Part shown: piece after piece, positions 1 to 13,855 of the stretch
Position numbering within the stretch: position 1 is the stretch's first letter
Layout: every line of letters starts with the position of its first letter
NCBI GenBank assembly: GCA_963555705.1
Contig: OY743184.1
Coordinates: 30,142,614-30,206,613, forward strand
Length of the DNA stretch: 64,000 nt
Direction of reading: 5' to 3'
From: Ligustrum vulgare
Lineage: Eukaryota > Streptophyta > Magnoliopsida > Lamiales > Oleaceae
Program-made: the position numbers and the translations under genes
The notes under the pieces: model-generated
Database searches by the model: none
Told to the model about the DNA's origin: nothing
Seen by the model: the letters and a program-made list of their open reading frames with translations, nothing else

Positions 1-885
1 CAGTAAGCATTATTTATCCTTAAGCCATGTTAATAGTCATTGCAAAGTAGAGAGATGTTGAAAATTGTTCATCTTGAATTTGAATTATTATACTTTATCA
101 TTTACTGTAATTAATAGAATACGTAAAAAAAAAACTTATTTTTCAGCATGTTATCCAATGATTATTTATGCATGGATTATATGTCTTTTGAAATCATGAT
201 AAATTATTCTTGTCTCATTGCGAAGATCGTTGGATGACTCTAAATTCCTTTAGAGTATTATTGGAGAATTTATTTTAAAGATTAACTTCTTCGGTGGGAT
301 ACCATTTCACAACAATGTATTTAGGAGCTCCTCTTAGTAAAATTAGTTTTTATCATCTATGGCTTCATCGAAACTGACAAATTCTACACTTTTTACATGA
401 AATAACTCAATTAATTTGTCATTGAGGTAGTCAACATACTCGTATTTTGTTGAAAAAACTCATGTTATGCCACAAAAAATGTAGGAGTTGCATATAATAA
501 TATTGAATTATATTATGCACTGCATATTATTAGGTCATATATTAACGTAATGAACAATGTTATTAATATTATTAATTGATAATGATGATATTGTTTAAGG
601 ATTTGGAGTATCTCATTGTTATATATTGATTTCAGTTTCGTAAAGTGGTTATAAACCAATTTATAATTTACACAATTTTTCAAATCACTTTTTAACCACA
701 CATATTTTATCTCTTCAATTTCTAACCACACATCTTACCTCGAAAAGCCAAATAAATTGATTTATAATCTCACTGAAAGATCTAAATAAAGACCAGTATG
801 GAAGCCAATAAAGCATTACGTATAAAATGTCATATGCATATTAATTCAAAAATTAATTTATATTGTATTAGTTATTATATTGTAT
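1..885. other. AT-rich flank with no recognisable gene
   Basis: This stretch is AT-rich and is not related by eye to the satellite that follows. The only open frame of note is a 72-codon minus-strand one at 513-731. It starts MWLEIEEIKYVW, is rich in Ile, Tyr and Leu, and shows no domain I know, so I treat it as chance. I see no terminal inverted repeats, RNA gene or coding signal. Confidence 0.5.
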
Positions 886-1800
886 GTAAATGTGAATTAA
901 AATTTGTAAAATATTTTTAATGTAACCTATGAAAATTAAAGTAATAGATTAATGAAGTTGTAAATTTTAGATTGAAGGTAATGTCACATTAATAATATAT
1001 ATATTGTAAACTATGGAATTTTAGTAGACAATACAATTTTTGAAATTTTGGATGTAATATTTTGATTATTATATTAATATTTTATAATCATAATAATATT
1101 TATTAAATAACAAAGTAAAAATAGTAACATGATTTTTCTTAAAAATCTTAAAGAAAAAGCTATATTAATAAATCGGTACATAACTTGAAAAATACTGAGA
1201 AGAACACCCAAATAATATAAACGAACAAAAGAAAGGTAAATGTGAATTAAAGTTTTTGAAATATTTTTTTTTATATAACCTAAAAAATAGAAGTTACAAA
1301 TTAATGAAATTGTAGCATTTTAAATTGAAGTTCACGTACATGATTATTATATCCATAATATATTACATATACAATGTAAACTATGGAATTTTAGTAGACG
1401 ATCCAATTTTTGAAATTTTGGATGTAATATTTTGATTATTATATTAATATTTTATAATCATAATAATATTTATTAAATGACGAAGTAAAAATAGTAACAT
1501 GATTTTTCTTAAAAATCTAAAAGAAAAAGCTATATTAATAAATCGGTACATAACTTGAAAAATACTAAGAAGAACACCCAAATAATATAAAAGAACAAAA
1601 GAAAGGTAAATGTGAATTAAAGTTTTTGAAATACTTTTTTTATATAACCTAAAAAATAGAAGTTACAAATTAATAAAATTGTAGCATTTTAAATTGAAAT
1701 TCACGCACATGATTATTATATCCATAATATATTACATAGACAATATAAACTATAAAATTTGAGTAAACAATTCAATTTTTAAAATTTTGGATGTAATATT
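886..1800. repeat. Tandem repeat of ~350-370 bp, three copies, distinct from the main satellite
   Basis: Copies begin with the shared string gtaaatgtgaattaaa at 886, 1236 and 1606, giving spacings of 350 and 370 bp. Copies one and two share long near-identical stretches, including gtagacgatccaatttttg-like and aaatcggtacataacttg segments. Copy three tracks copy two until about 1790 and then diverges. The motifs do not match the 355-bp satellite, although the unit length is similar. It could be a second satellite family or a locally duplicated fragment of a dead element. Confidence 0.8.
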
Positions 1801-1861
1801 TTAAATATTATATTCTAATACTCTTTACTAAAGAAAAGAGTAGTGTTTCTTCTTCTTTTTT

Positions 1862-2040
1862 TAATACTAAATAAATAAAAAGTGTAATAATGTGAGAATA
1901 ATAATATGTAATCTTATTACAACATTATAAAATGTTGATAGAAAATTAATTTAACACCAAATAAATGAAATAGTGTAATAATATGAAATTATATTAAAAC
2001 AATGTAATTCTTAACAAAAAATTAATTAATGTTATTAAAT
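1862..2040. repeat. Imperfect 90-bp direct repeat
   Basis: Two copies start at 1862 and 1952. Both hold a core like aaataaatgaaatagtgtaa and both end near an aaaattaatt string. The surrounding DNA is low-complexity AT-rich sequence without coding signal. Confidence 0.55.
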
Positions 2041-2122
2041 AGGGATAAGGGTATATAGAAAAATATATATGGGTAAAATAGTTATTCAAAAGATTCTCCA
2101 CCATCCATCCTTTTTAAATATT

Positions 2123-2147
2123 GTGTGTGTATATATATATATATATA
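2123..2147. repeat. (TG)n(TA)n microsatellite
   Basis: A short compound dinucleotide run, gtgtgtg followed by about eight TA units, lies just before the first recognisable satellite sequence. Confidence 0.85.
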
Positions 2148-2159
2148 AGTATATAGATT

Positions 2160-5100
2160 TTTCCACATGTCCTTCAATTAATTTGTCAATAAACATATTT
2201 TTAATACATATATAATATAAACTCTTTACTTTCTCACTAAAAAATATTTTAAATAAAATCAACAACTCTCATATAATTTATGGTTTCCAACATGTCCTTC
2301 AATAAATGAGAGAAAAAGAAAAATTGTGTACATTTTGTAAATGCTTATAGTAATTTTTAAAAAAAAGAAAAAGAAAAAGAAAGAATGCATCTAAAAGGTC
2401 TTAAGGGGATAAACTTTTTTATTATTATTTTACCCTCATCTATTTTTTTTGAGTATTTTACCGTCGCATATTTTTAATAATTTCATATTCACCCCTAGTT
2501 TTAATTAATGTACAATTTTGAATCTTTTATTTCTTTTTATTTTGGTTTTGTCAATAAAAATATTTTTCATATGCATATAATCTAAACTCTTCACTTTCTC
2601 CCTAAAAAATCTTTTAAATAAAATCAACTACTCTCATATAGTTTATGGTTTCTAACACATCCTTCAATTAATGAGAGAAAAAGGAAAAAAAAAATGTGTA
2701 ATTTTTGAATTAATTTTTCTACATGCATATAATGAAAAAATACTCTCATATAGTTTATGGTTTCTAACACATCCTTCAATTAATGAGAGAAAAAGGAAAA
2801 AAAAATGTCTAATTTTTGAATTAATTTTTCTACATGCATATAATGAAAAAAAAAATTACATCTAAAAGGCCTTAGAGGGATAAACTTTTTATTATTATTC
2901 TACCCTCATACATTTTTTGGAGTATTTTATCCTTGCAAATTTTTAATAATTTCATATTAACCCCTAGTTTCTAATTAATGTACATTTTCGAATATTTTAT
3001 TTCTGTATATTTTGGTATCGTCAATAAAAATATTTGTCATACATATATAATCTAAACTCTTTACTTTATCGCTAAAAATTATTTTATATAAAATCAACAA
3101 GTCTCATATAATTTATGGTTTCCAACACGTCCTTCAATTAATGAGAGAAAAGGAAAAAACGTGTACTTTTTGTAAATGCCTATAATAAAAAAAAAAAATT
3201 CATTAAAAAAAAAAAAAAAACTACATCTAAAAGGTCTTAGTTGGAGAAACTTTTTTATTTCTATATGACCCTCATATATATTTTTAAGTATTTTACCCAT
3301 GCATACTTTCAATAATTTTAACATTCACCCCTAGTTTTAATTACTGTCCATTTTTTTAATATTTTATTTCTTTTTGTTTTCGTTTTATCAATAAAAATAT
3401 TTTTCATACGTATATAATCTAAACTCTTCACTTTCTCACAAAAAATATTTTAAATAAAATCAACAACTCTTATATAATTTATGGTTTCTGACACGTCCTT
3501 CAATTAAATGAGAGAAAAAGAAAAAATGGGTACTTATTATAAATGCTTATAATAATTTTTTTAAAAAAATAAAAAAATAAACTACACCCAAAAGGTGTTA
3601 ATGGGCGAAACTTTTTTATTATTATTTTACTCTCATATATTTTTTTGATTATTTTACTCACAAATTTTTAATAATTTCATATTCACTCCTAGTTTTAATT
3701 AATGTAAATTTTTGAATATTTTATTTCTTTTTATTTTGGTATTGTCGATAAAAACATTTTTCATACATCTATAATCTGAACTCTTTACTTTCTCATAAAA
3801 AATATTTTAAATAAAATCAACAACGCTCATATAATTTATGGTTTCCAACACGCCCTTCAATTAATGAAAGAAAAAGAAAAAATGTGTACAATTTGTAAAT
3901 GCTCATATTAATTTTTTTTTTTAAAAAAAAAAAAACTGCACCTCAAAGGTCTTAATGGGAGAAGCTTTTTTATTATTATTTTACCGTCATGTATTTTTTT
4001 TTGAGTATTTTTCCCAAGCATATTTTTAATAATTTCGTATTCACCCCTAGTTTTAATTAGTGTACATTTTTTAATATTTTCTTCTTGTCTTCGTATTGTA
4101 ATTAAAAATATTTTTCATACGTATATAATCTAAACTCTTCACTTTCTCCCTAAAAAATATTTTAAATAAAATCAAACTCCTATATAATTTATGGTTTCCG
4201 ATTGCCGTTCAATTAATGAGAGAAAAAGAAAAAATGGGTACTTATTGTAAATGCTTAAAATAATTTTTTAAAAAAAATAAAAATAAACTACACCTAAAAT
4301 GTCTTAATGGGAGAAACTTTTTTATTTTTATTTTACCCTCATATATTTTTTTTAGTATTTCACCCTCTCATATTTTTAATAATTTCAAATTCACCCCTAG
4401 TTTTAATTAATGTACATTTTTTAATATTTTATTTTTTTTGTTTACGTATTGTCAATAAAAATATTTTTCATATACATATAATCTAAACTCTTCACTTTCT
4501 CCCTAAAAAATCTTTTAAACAAAATCAAATACTCTCATATAGTTTATAGTTTATGGTTTTTATCACGTCCTTCAATTGATGAGAGAAAAAGGAAAAAAAT
4601 GTGTAATTTTTGAATTAATTTTTCTACATGCATATAATTAAAAAAAAAATTACATCTAAAAGGCCTTAAAGGGATAAACTTTTTATTATTATTCTACCCT
4701 TGTACATTTTTTGGAGTATTTTATCCTTGCAAATTTTTAATAATTTCACATTACCCGTAGTTTCTAATTAATATACATTTTCGAATATTTTATTTCTGTT
4801 TATTTTGGTATCGTCAATAAAAATATTTTTCATACATATATAATCTAAACTCTTTACTTTATCACTAAAAAATATTTTATATAAAATCAATAAGTCTCAT
4901 ATAATTTATGGTTTCCAACACGTCCTTCAATTAATGAGAGAAAAGGAAAAAACGTGTACTTTTTGTAAATGCTTATAATAAAAAAAATCATAAATAAATA
5001 AATAAAAAAACTACATCTAAAAGGTCTTAGTTGGAGAAGCTTTTTTATTACTATTTTACCCTCGTAATATTTTTTGAGTATTTTACCCACGCATATTTTT

Positions 5101-6097
5101 AATAATTTTAACATTCACCCCTCGTTTTAATTAGTGTAAATTTTTTTTAATATTTTATTTCTTTTTTTTCGTTTTATCAATAAAAGTATTTTTCATACGT
5201 ATATAATCTAAACTCTTCATTTTCTCCTAAAAAATATTTTAAATAAAATCAAAAACTCTTATATAATTTATGGTTTCTGACATGTCCTTCAATTAAATGA
5301 GAGAAAAGGAAAAAATGGGTACTTATTATAAATGCTTATAATAATTTTAAAAAAAATAAACTACACCCAAAAGGTGTTAATGGACGAAACTTTTTTATTA
5401 TTATTTTACGCTGATATATTTTTTTGATTATTTTACTCTCGTGTATTTTTAATAATTTCATATTCACCCCTAGTTTTAAATTTTTGAATATTTTATTTAT
5501 TTTTATTTTGGTATTGTCGATACAAATATTTTTCATACATCTATAATCTGAACTCTTTACTTTCTCACTAAAAAATATTTTAAATAAAATCAACAACGCT
5601 CATATAATTTATGGTTTCCAACACGCCCTTCAATTAATGAAAGAAAAAGAAAAAATGTGTACAATTTGTAAATGCTTATAATAAAAAAAAATTCAAAAAA
5701 AAAAAAAAAACTACACCTCAAAGGACTTAATGGGAGAAGCTTTTTTATTATTATTTTACCGTCATATGTTTTTTGAGTATTTTTCCCAAGCACATTTTTA
5801 GTAATTTCATATTCACCTCTAGTTTTAATTAGTGTACATTTTTTAATATTTTCTTCTTGTTTTCATATTGTCAATAAAAATATTTTTCATACGTATATAA
5901 TCTAAACTCGTCACTTTCTCCCTAAAAAATATTTAAAACAAAATCAACAACTCCTATATAATTTATGATTTCCGATTTCCGTTCAATTAATGGGAGAAAA
6001 AGAAAAAATGGGTACTTATAGTAAATGCTTAAAATAATTTTTTAAAAAAAAAAAAACTACACCTAAAAGGTCTTAATGGGAGAAACGTTTTTAGTTT
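2160..6097. repeat. Left, diverged layer of the satellite array
   Basis: About eleven monomers with mixed variants and no clear higher-order period. A near-duplicate pair of segments is present: monomers around 2.9-3.9 kb resemble those around 4.6-5.7 kb, with a spacing near 1.79 kb judged from the similar stretches at 3094-3324 and 4887-5114. Higher divergence at an array edge is expected where recombination homogenises less. Confidence 0.7.
2641..2850. repeat. 112-bp tandem duplication inside one satellite monomer
   Basis: The string gtttatggtttctaacac occurs at 2641 and again at 2753, and both copies run through the anchor and the atgcatataatgaaaaa box. The only clear differences are the A-run length and gtgtaa versus gtctaa. 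It is a local slippage or unequal-exchange product. Confidence 0.85.
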
Positions 6098-9000
6098 TAA
6101 CACATCCTTCAATTAATGAGAGAAAATGAAATAATCTGTACTTTTTGAATTAATTTTTCTACATGCATATAATAATTATTTAAAAAAAAAAAATTCATCT
6201 AAAAGGCCTTAAAGGGAGAAACTTTTTACTATTATTCTACCCTCATATATTTTTTGAGTATTTTACCAACGCATATATTTAATAATTTCATATTCACCCC
6301 TAGTTTTAATTACTCTACATTTTTTAATATTTTATTTCTTTTTCGTTTTCGTATTGTCATTAAAAATAATTTTCATACGTAAATAATCTAAACTCTTCAC
6401 TTTCTCCCTAAAAAATATTTTAAATAAAATCAACAACTCCTATATAATTTATGGTTTCATACACGTCCTTCAATTAATGAGAGAAAAAGAAAAAATGGTT
6501 ACTTATTGTAAATGCTTATAATAAATTATTTTTTTCATAAAAAAAAAAAAAAATCTAAAAGGTCTTAACGGGAGAAACTTTTTTAATATTGTTTTACCCT
6601 CATATATTTTTTGAGTATTTTACCCTCGCATATTTTTAATAATTTCATATTCACCTCTAGTTTTAATTAATGTACATTTTTTAATATTTTATTTGTTTTT
6701 GTTTTTGTATTGTAAATAAAAATATTTTTCATACGTATATAATCTAAACTCTTCACTTTCTCCCTAAAAAATATTTTCAATAAAATCAACAACTCCTATA
6801 TAATTCATGGTTTCATATACGTCCTTCAATTATTGAGAGGAAAAGAAAAATGGTTACTTATTTAAAATGCTTATAATAATTTAAAAAAAAAAAAAAAAAA
6901 ACGACATCTAAAAGGTCTTTATGGGAGAAACTTTTTTATTATTATTTTACCCTCATATATTTTTTTGAGTATTTTACCTCCCATATTTTTAATAATTTCA
7001 TATTCACCACTAGTTTTAGTTAACGTACATTTTTAAGTATTTTGTTTCTTTTTGTTTTCGTATTATCAGTAAAAATATTTTTCATGCATATATAATCTAA
7101 ACTCTTGACTTTCTCCCAAAAAATATTTTAAATAAATTCAACAACTCTTATATAATTTATGATTTTCGACACGTCATTCAATTAATGAGAGAAAAAGAAA
7201 AAATGGGTACTTATTGGAAATGCTTATAATAATTTTAAAAAAAATAAAATACATCTAAAAGGTCATCACGGGAAAACTTTTTTATTATTGTTTTACCCTC
7301 ATATTTTTTTTTAAGTATTATACCCTCGCATATTTTTAATAATTTCATATTCACCTCTAGTTTTAGTTAATATACATTTTTAAATATTTTGTTTCGTTTT
7401 GTTTTCGTATTGTTAATAAAAATATTTTTCATACGCATATAATCTAAACTCTTCAATTTCTCAATAAAAAATCAATTAAATAAAATCAAAATACTCTCAT
7501 ATAGTTTATGATTTTTAACACATCCTTCAATTAATGAGAGAAAATGAAATAATCTGTACTTTTTGAATTAATTTTTCTACATGCATATAATAATTATTTT
7601 TTTAAAAAATAAATTTCATCTAAAAGGCCTTAAAGGGAGAAACTTTTTACTATTATTCTACCCTCATATATTTTTTGAGTATTTTACCCACGCATATATT
7701 TAATAATTTCATATTCACCCCTAGTTTTAATTACTGTACATTTTTTAATATTTAATTTCTTTTTCGTTTTCGTATTGTCATTAAAAATATTTTTCATACG
7801 TAAATAATCTAAACTCTTCACTTTCTCCCTAAAAAATATTTTAAATAAAATCAACAACTCCTATATAATTTATGGTTTCATACACGTCCTTCAATTAATG
7901 AGAGAAAAAGAAAAAATGGTTACTTATTGTAAATGCTTATAATAAATTATTTTTTTCATAAAAAAAAAAATACACCTAAAAGGTCTTAACGAGAGAAACT
8001 TTTTTACTATTGTTTTACCCTCATATATTTTTTTGAGTATTTTACCCTCGAGTATTTTTAATAATTTCGTATTAACCCCTAGTTTTAATTAATGTACAAT
8101 TTTTAATATTTTATTTCTTTTTTTTTTTTGTATTGTCAATAAAAATATTTTTCATACGTATATAATCTAAACTCTTCACTTTCTCCCTAAAAAATCTTTT
8201 CAATAAAATCAACAACTCCTATATAATTCATGGTTTCATATACGTCCTTCAATTATTGAGAGAAAAAGAAAAATGGTTACTTATTTTAAATGCTTATAAT
8301 AATTTTTTTTTAAAAAAAAAACGACATCTAAAAGGTGTTAATGGGAGAAACTTTTTTATTATTATTTTACCCTCATATATTTTTTTGAGTATTTTACCTC
8401 CCATATTTTTAATAATTTCATATTCACCACTAGTTTTAGTTAACGTACATTTTTAAATATTTTGTTTCTTTTTGTTTTCGTATTATCAGTAAAAATATTT
8501 TTCATACGTATATAATCTAAACTCTTGACTTTCTCCCGAAAAATATTTTAAATAAATAAAACAACTCTTATATAATTTACGATTTTCGACACGTCATTCA
8601 ATTAATGAGAGAAAATGAAAAAATGGGTACTTATTGGAAATGCTTATAATAATTTAAAAAAAAAAAAAAAAAAAAAACTACATCTAAAAGGTCTTAACGG
8701 GAAAACTTTTTTATTATTGTTTTACCCTCATATTTTATTTTTTTTTAGTATTTTACCCTCGCATATTTTTAATAATTTCATATTCACCTCTAGTTTTAGT
8801 TAATATACATTTTTAAATATTTTGTTTCTTTTTGTTTTCGTATTGTTAATAAAAATATTTTTCATACGTATATAATCTAAACTCTTCAATTTCTCAATAA
8901 AAAATCAATTAAATAAAATCAAAATACTCACATATAGTTTATGATTTTTAACACATCCTTCAATTAATGAGAGAAAATGAAATAATTTGTACTTTTTGAA

Positions 9001-11458
9001 TTAATTTTTCTACATGCATATAATAATTATTTTTTAAAAAAATAAATTTCATCTAAAAGGCCTTAAAGGGAGAAACTTTTTACTATTATTCTACCCTCAT
9101 ATATTTTTTGAGTATTTTACCCACGCATATATTTAATAATTTCATATTCAGCCCTAGTTTTAATTACTGTACATTTTTTAATATTTTATTTCTTTTTCTT
9201 TTTCGTATTGTCGTTAAAAATATTTTTCATACGTAAATAATCTAAACTCTTCACTTTCTCCCTAAAAAATATTTTAAATAAAATCAACAACTCCTATATA
9301 ATTTATGGTTTCATACACGTCCTTCAATTAATGAGAGAAAAAGAAAAAATGGTTACTTATTGTAAATGCTTATAATAAATTATTTTTTTCATAAAAAAAA
9401 AAAATACATCTAAAAGGTCTTAACGAGAGAAACTTTTTTACTATTGTTTTACCCTCATATATTTTTTTGAGTATTTTACCCTCGAGTATTTTTAATAATT
9501 TCGTATTAACCCCTAGTTTTAATTAATGTACAATTTTTAATATTTTATTTCTTTTTTTTTTTTGTATTGTCAATAAAAATATTTTTCATACGTATATAAT
9601 CTAAACTCTTCACTTTCTCCCTAAAAAATCTTTTCAATAAAATCAACAACTCCTATATAATTCATGGTTTCATATACGTCCTTCAATTATTGAGAGAAAA
9701 AGAAAAATGGTTACGTATTTTAAATGCTTATAATAATTTAAAAAAAAAAACGACATCTAAAAGGTCTTAATGGGAGAAACTTTTTTATTATTATTTTACC
9801 CTCATATATTTTTTTGAGTATTTTACCTCCCATATTTTTAATAATTTCATATTCACCACTAGTTTTAGTTAACGTACATTTTTAAATATTTTGTTTCTTT
9901 TTGTTTTCGTATTATCAGTAAAAATATTTTAAATAAATTCAACAACTCTTATATAATTTACGATTTTCGACACGTCATTCAATTAATGAGAGAAAAAGAA
10001 AAAATGGGTACTTATTGGAAATGCTTATAATAATTTTTAAAAAAAATAAAATACATCTAAAAGGTCATAAGGGGAAAACTTTTTTATTATTGTTTTACCC
10101 TCATTTTTTTTTTTTTTGAGTATTATACCCTCGCATATTTTTAATAATTTCATATTCACCTCTAGTTTTAGTTAATATACATTTTTAAATATTTTGTTTC
10201 GTTTTGTTTTCGTATTGTTAACAAAAATATTTTTCATACGTATATAATCTAAACTCTTCAATTTCTCAACAAACAATCAATTAAATAAAATCAAAATACT
10301 CTCATATAGTTTATGATTTTTAACACATCCTTCAATTAATGAGAGAAAATGAAATAATTTGTACTTTTTGAATTAATTTTTCTACATGCATATAATAATT
10401 ATTTTTTAAAAAAATAAATTTCATCTAAAAGGCCTTAAAGGGAGAAACTTTTTACTATTATTCTACCCTCATATAATTTTTGAGTATTTTACCCACGCAT
10501 ATATTTAATAATTTCATATTCACTCCTAGTTTTAATTACTGTACATTTTTTAATATTTTATTTCTTTTTCTTTTTCGTGTTGTCATTAAAAATATTTTTC
10601 ATACGTAAATAATCTAAACTCTTCACTTTCTCCCTAAAAAATATTTTAAATAAAATCAACAACTCCTATATAATTTATGGTTTCATACACGTCCTTCAAT
10701 TAATGAGAGAAAAAGAAAAAATGGTTACTTATTGTAAATGCTTATGATAAATTATTTTTTTCATAAAAAAAAAATACATATAAAAGGTCTTAACGGGAGA
10801 AACTTTTTTACTATTGTTTTATCCTCATATATTTTTTTGAGTATTTTACCCTCGAATATTTTTAATAATTTAGTATTCAACCCTAGTTTTAATTAATGTA
10901 CAATTTTTAATATTTTATTTCTTTTTTTTTTTTTTTGTATTGTAAATAAAAATATTTTTCATACGCATATAATCTAAACTCTTCACTTTCTCCCTAAAAA
11001 ATCTTTTCAATAAAATCAACAACTCCTATATAATTCAAGGTTTCATATACGTCCTTCAATTATTGAGAGAAAAAGAAAAATGGTTACTTATTTTAAATGC
11101 TTATAATAATTTTTTTTTAAAGAAAAACGACATCTAAAAGGTGTTAATGGGAGAAACTTTTTTATTATTATTTTACCCTCATATATTTTTTTGAGTATTT
11201 TACCTCCCATATTTTTAATAATTTCATATTCACCACTAGTTTTAGTTAACGTACATTTTTAAATATTTTGTTTCTTTTTGTTTTCGTATTATCAGTAAAA
11301 ATATTTTTCATACGTATATAATCTAAACTCTTGACTTTCTCCCGAAAAATATTTTAAATAAATAAAACAACTCTTATATAATTTACGATTTTCGACACGT
11401 CATTCAATTAATGAGAGAAAATGACAAAATGGGTACTTATTGGAAATGCTTATAATAA

Positions 11459-11489
<31 letters not shown>

Positions 11490-13855
11490 ATCTAAAAGGT
11501 CTTAACGGGAAAACTTTTTTATTATTGTTTTACCCTCATATTTTTTTTTTTTAGTATTTTACCCTCGCATATTTTTAATAATTTCATATTCACCTCTAGT
11601 TTTAGTTAATATACATTTTTAAATATTTTGTTTCTTTTTGTTTTCGTATTGTTAATAAAAATATTTTTCATACGTATATAATCTAAACTCTTCAATTTCT
11701 CAATAAAAAATCATTTAAATAAAATAAAAATACTCTCATATAGTTTATGATTTTTAACACATCCTTCAATTAATGAGAGAGAATGAAATAATATGTACTT
11801 TTTGAATTAATTTTTCTACATGCATATAATAATTATTTTTTTTAAAAATAAATTTCATCTAAAAAGGCCTTAAAGGGAGAAACTTTTTACTATTATTCTA
11901 CCCTCATATATTTTTTGAGTATTTTATCCACGCATATATTTAATAATTTCATATTCACCCCTAGTTTTAATTACTGTACATTTTTTAATATTTTATTTCT
12001 TTTTCGTTTTCGTATTGTCGTTAAAAATATTTTTCATACGTAAATGATCTAAACTCTTCACTTTCTCCCTAAAAAATATTTTAAATAAAATCAACAACTC
12101 CTATATAATTTATGGTTTCATACACGTCCTTCAATTAATGAGAGAAAAAGAAAAAATGGTTACTTATTGTAAATGCTTATAATAAATTATTTTTTTCATA
12201 AAAAAAAAATACATCTAAAAGGTCTTAACGGGAGAAACTTTTTTACTATTGTTTTACCCTCATATATTGTTTTGAGTATTTTAACGTCGCATATTTTTAA
12301 TAATTTCGTTTTCACCCCTAGTTTTAATTAATGTACATTTTTTAGTATTGTATTTCTTTTTGTTTTTGTATTGTCAATAAAAATATTTTTCATACGTATA
12401 TAATCTAAACTCTTCACTTTCTCCCTAAAAAATCTTTTCAATAAAATCAACAACTCCTATATAATTCATGGTTTCATATACGTCCTTCAATTATTGAGAG
12501 AAAAATAAAAATAGTTACTTATTTTAAATGCTTATAATAATTTTTTAAAAAAAATGACATCTAAAAGGTCTTAATGTGAGAAACTTTTTTATTATTATTT
12601 TACCCTCATATATTTTTTTTAGTATTTTACCTCCCATATTTTTAATAATTTCATATTCACCACTAGTTTTAGTTAACGTACATTTTTAAATATTTTGTTT
12701 CTTTTTGTTTTCGTATTATGAGTAAAAATATTTTTCATACCTATATAATCTAAACTCTTGACTTTCTCCCGAAAAATATTTTAAATAAATTCAACAACTA
12801 TTATATAATTTATGATTTTTGACAAGTCATTCAATTAATGAGAGAAAAAGAAAAAATGGGTACTTATTGGAAATGCTTATAATAATTTAAAAAAAAAAAA
12901 AAACTACATCTAAAAGTTCTTAACGGGAAAACTTTTTTATTATTTTTTTACCCTCATATTTTATTTTATTTTGAGTATTTTAACCTCGCATATTTTTAAT
13001 AATTTCATATTCATCTCTAGTTTTAGTTAATATACATTTTTAAATATTTTGTTTCGTTTTGTTTTCGTATTGTTAATAAAAATATATTTCATACGTATAT
13101 AATCTAAACTCTTCAATTTCTCAATAAAAAATCATTCAAATAAAATCAAAATACTCACATATTATTTATGATTTTTAACACATCCTTCAATTAATGAGAG
13201 AAAATGAAATAATTTGTACTTTTTGAATTAATTTTTCTACATGCATATAATAATTATTTTTTAAAAAAATAAATTTCATCTTAAAGGCCTTAAAGGGAGA
13301 CACTTTTTACTATTATTCTACCCTCATATATTTTTTGAGTATTTTACCCACGCATATATTTAATAATTTCATATTCACCCCTAGTTTTAATTACTGTACA
13401 TTTTTTAATATTTTATTTCTTTTTCGTTTTCTTGTTGTCGTTAAAAATATTTTTCATACGTAAATAATCTAAACTCTTCACTTTCTCCCTAAAAAATATT
13501 TTAAATAAAATCAACAACTCCTATATAATTTATGGTTTCATACACGTCCTTCAATTAATGAGAGAAAAAGAAAAAATGGTTACTTATTGTAAATGCTTAT
13601 AATAAATTATTTTTTTCATAAAAAAAAAATACATCTAAACGGGAGAAACTTTTTTACTATTGTTTTACCCTCATATATTTTTTTGAGTATTTTAACGTCG
13701 CATATTTTAAATAATTTCGTTTTCACCCCTAGTTTTAATTAATGTACATTTTTTAAAATTGTATTTCTTTTTGTTTTTGTATTGTCAATAAAAATATTTT
13801 TCATACGTATATAATCTAAACTCTTCACTTTCTCCCTAAAAAATCTTTTCAATAA
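6098..13855. repeat. 4-monomer higher-order repeat, ~1.42 kb
   Basis: A distinctive monomer class with acatccttcaattaatgag followed by gaaaatgaaataat has anchors at 6108, 7526, 8959, 10331, 11765 and 13186, spacings of 1418, 1433, 1372, 1434 and 1421. Between them three other classes follow in fixed order: one with catacacgtccttcaatt, one with catatacgtccttcaattatt, and one with acacgtcattcaattaatg followed by tattggaaatgc. One period is short because the monomer between anchors 9682 and 9978 lost about 60 bp. The layer starts at a truncated monomer, with anchors 5982 and 6108 only 126 bp apart. Confidence 0.9.

Noticed and set aside
513..731. 72-codon minus-strand frame in the left flank as a possible gene
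   Set aside because: Strongly AT-biased composition and no recognisable domain, promoter or partner exon. Chance is the simpler explanation.
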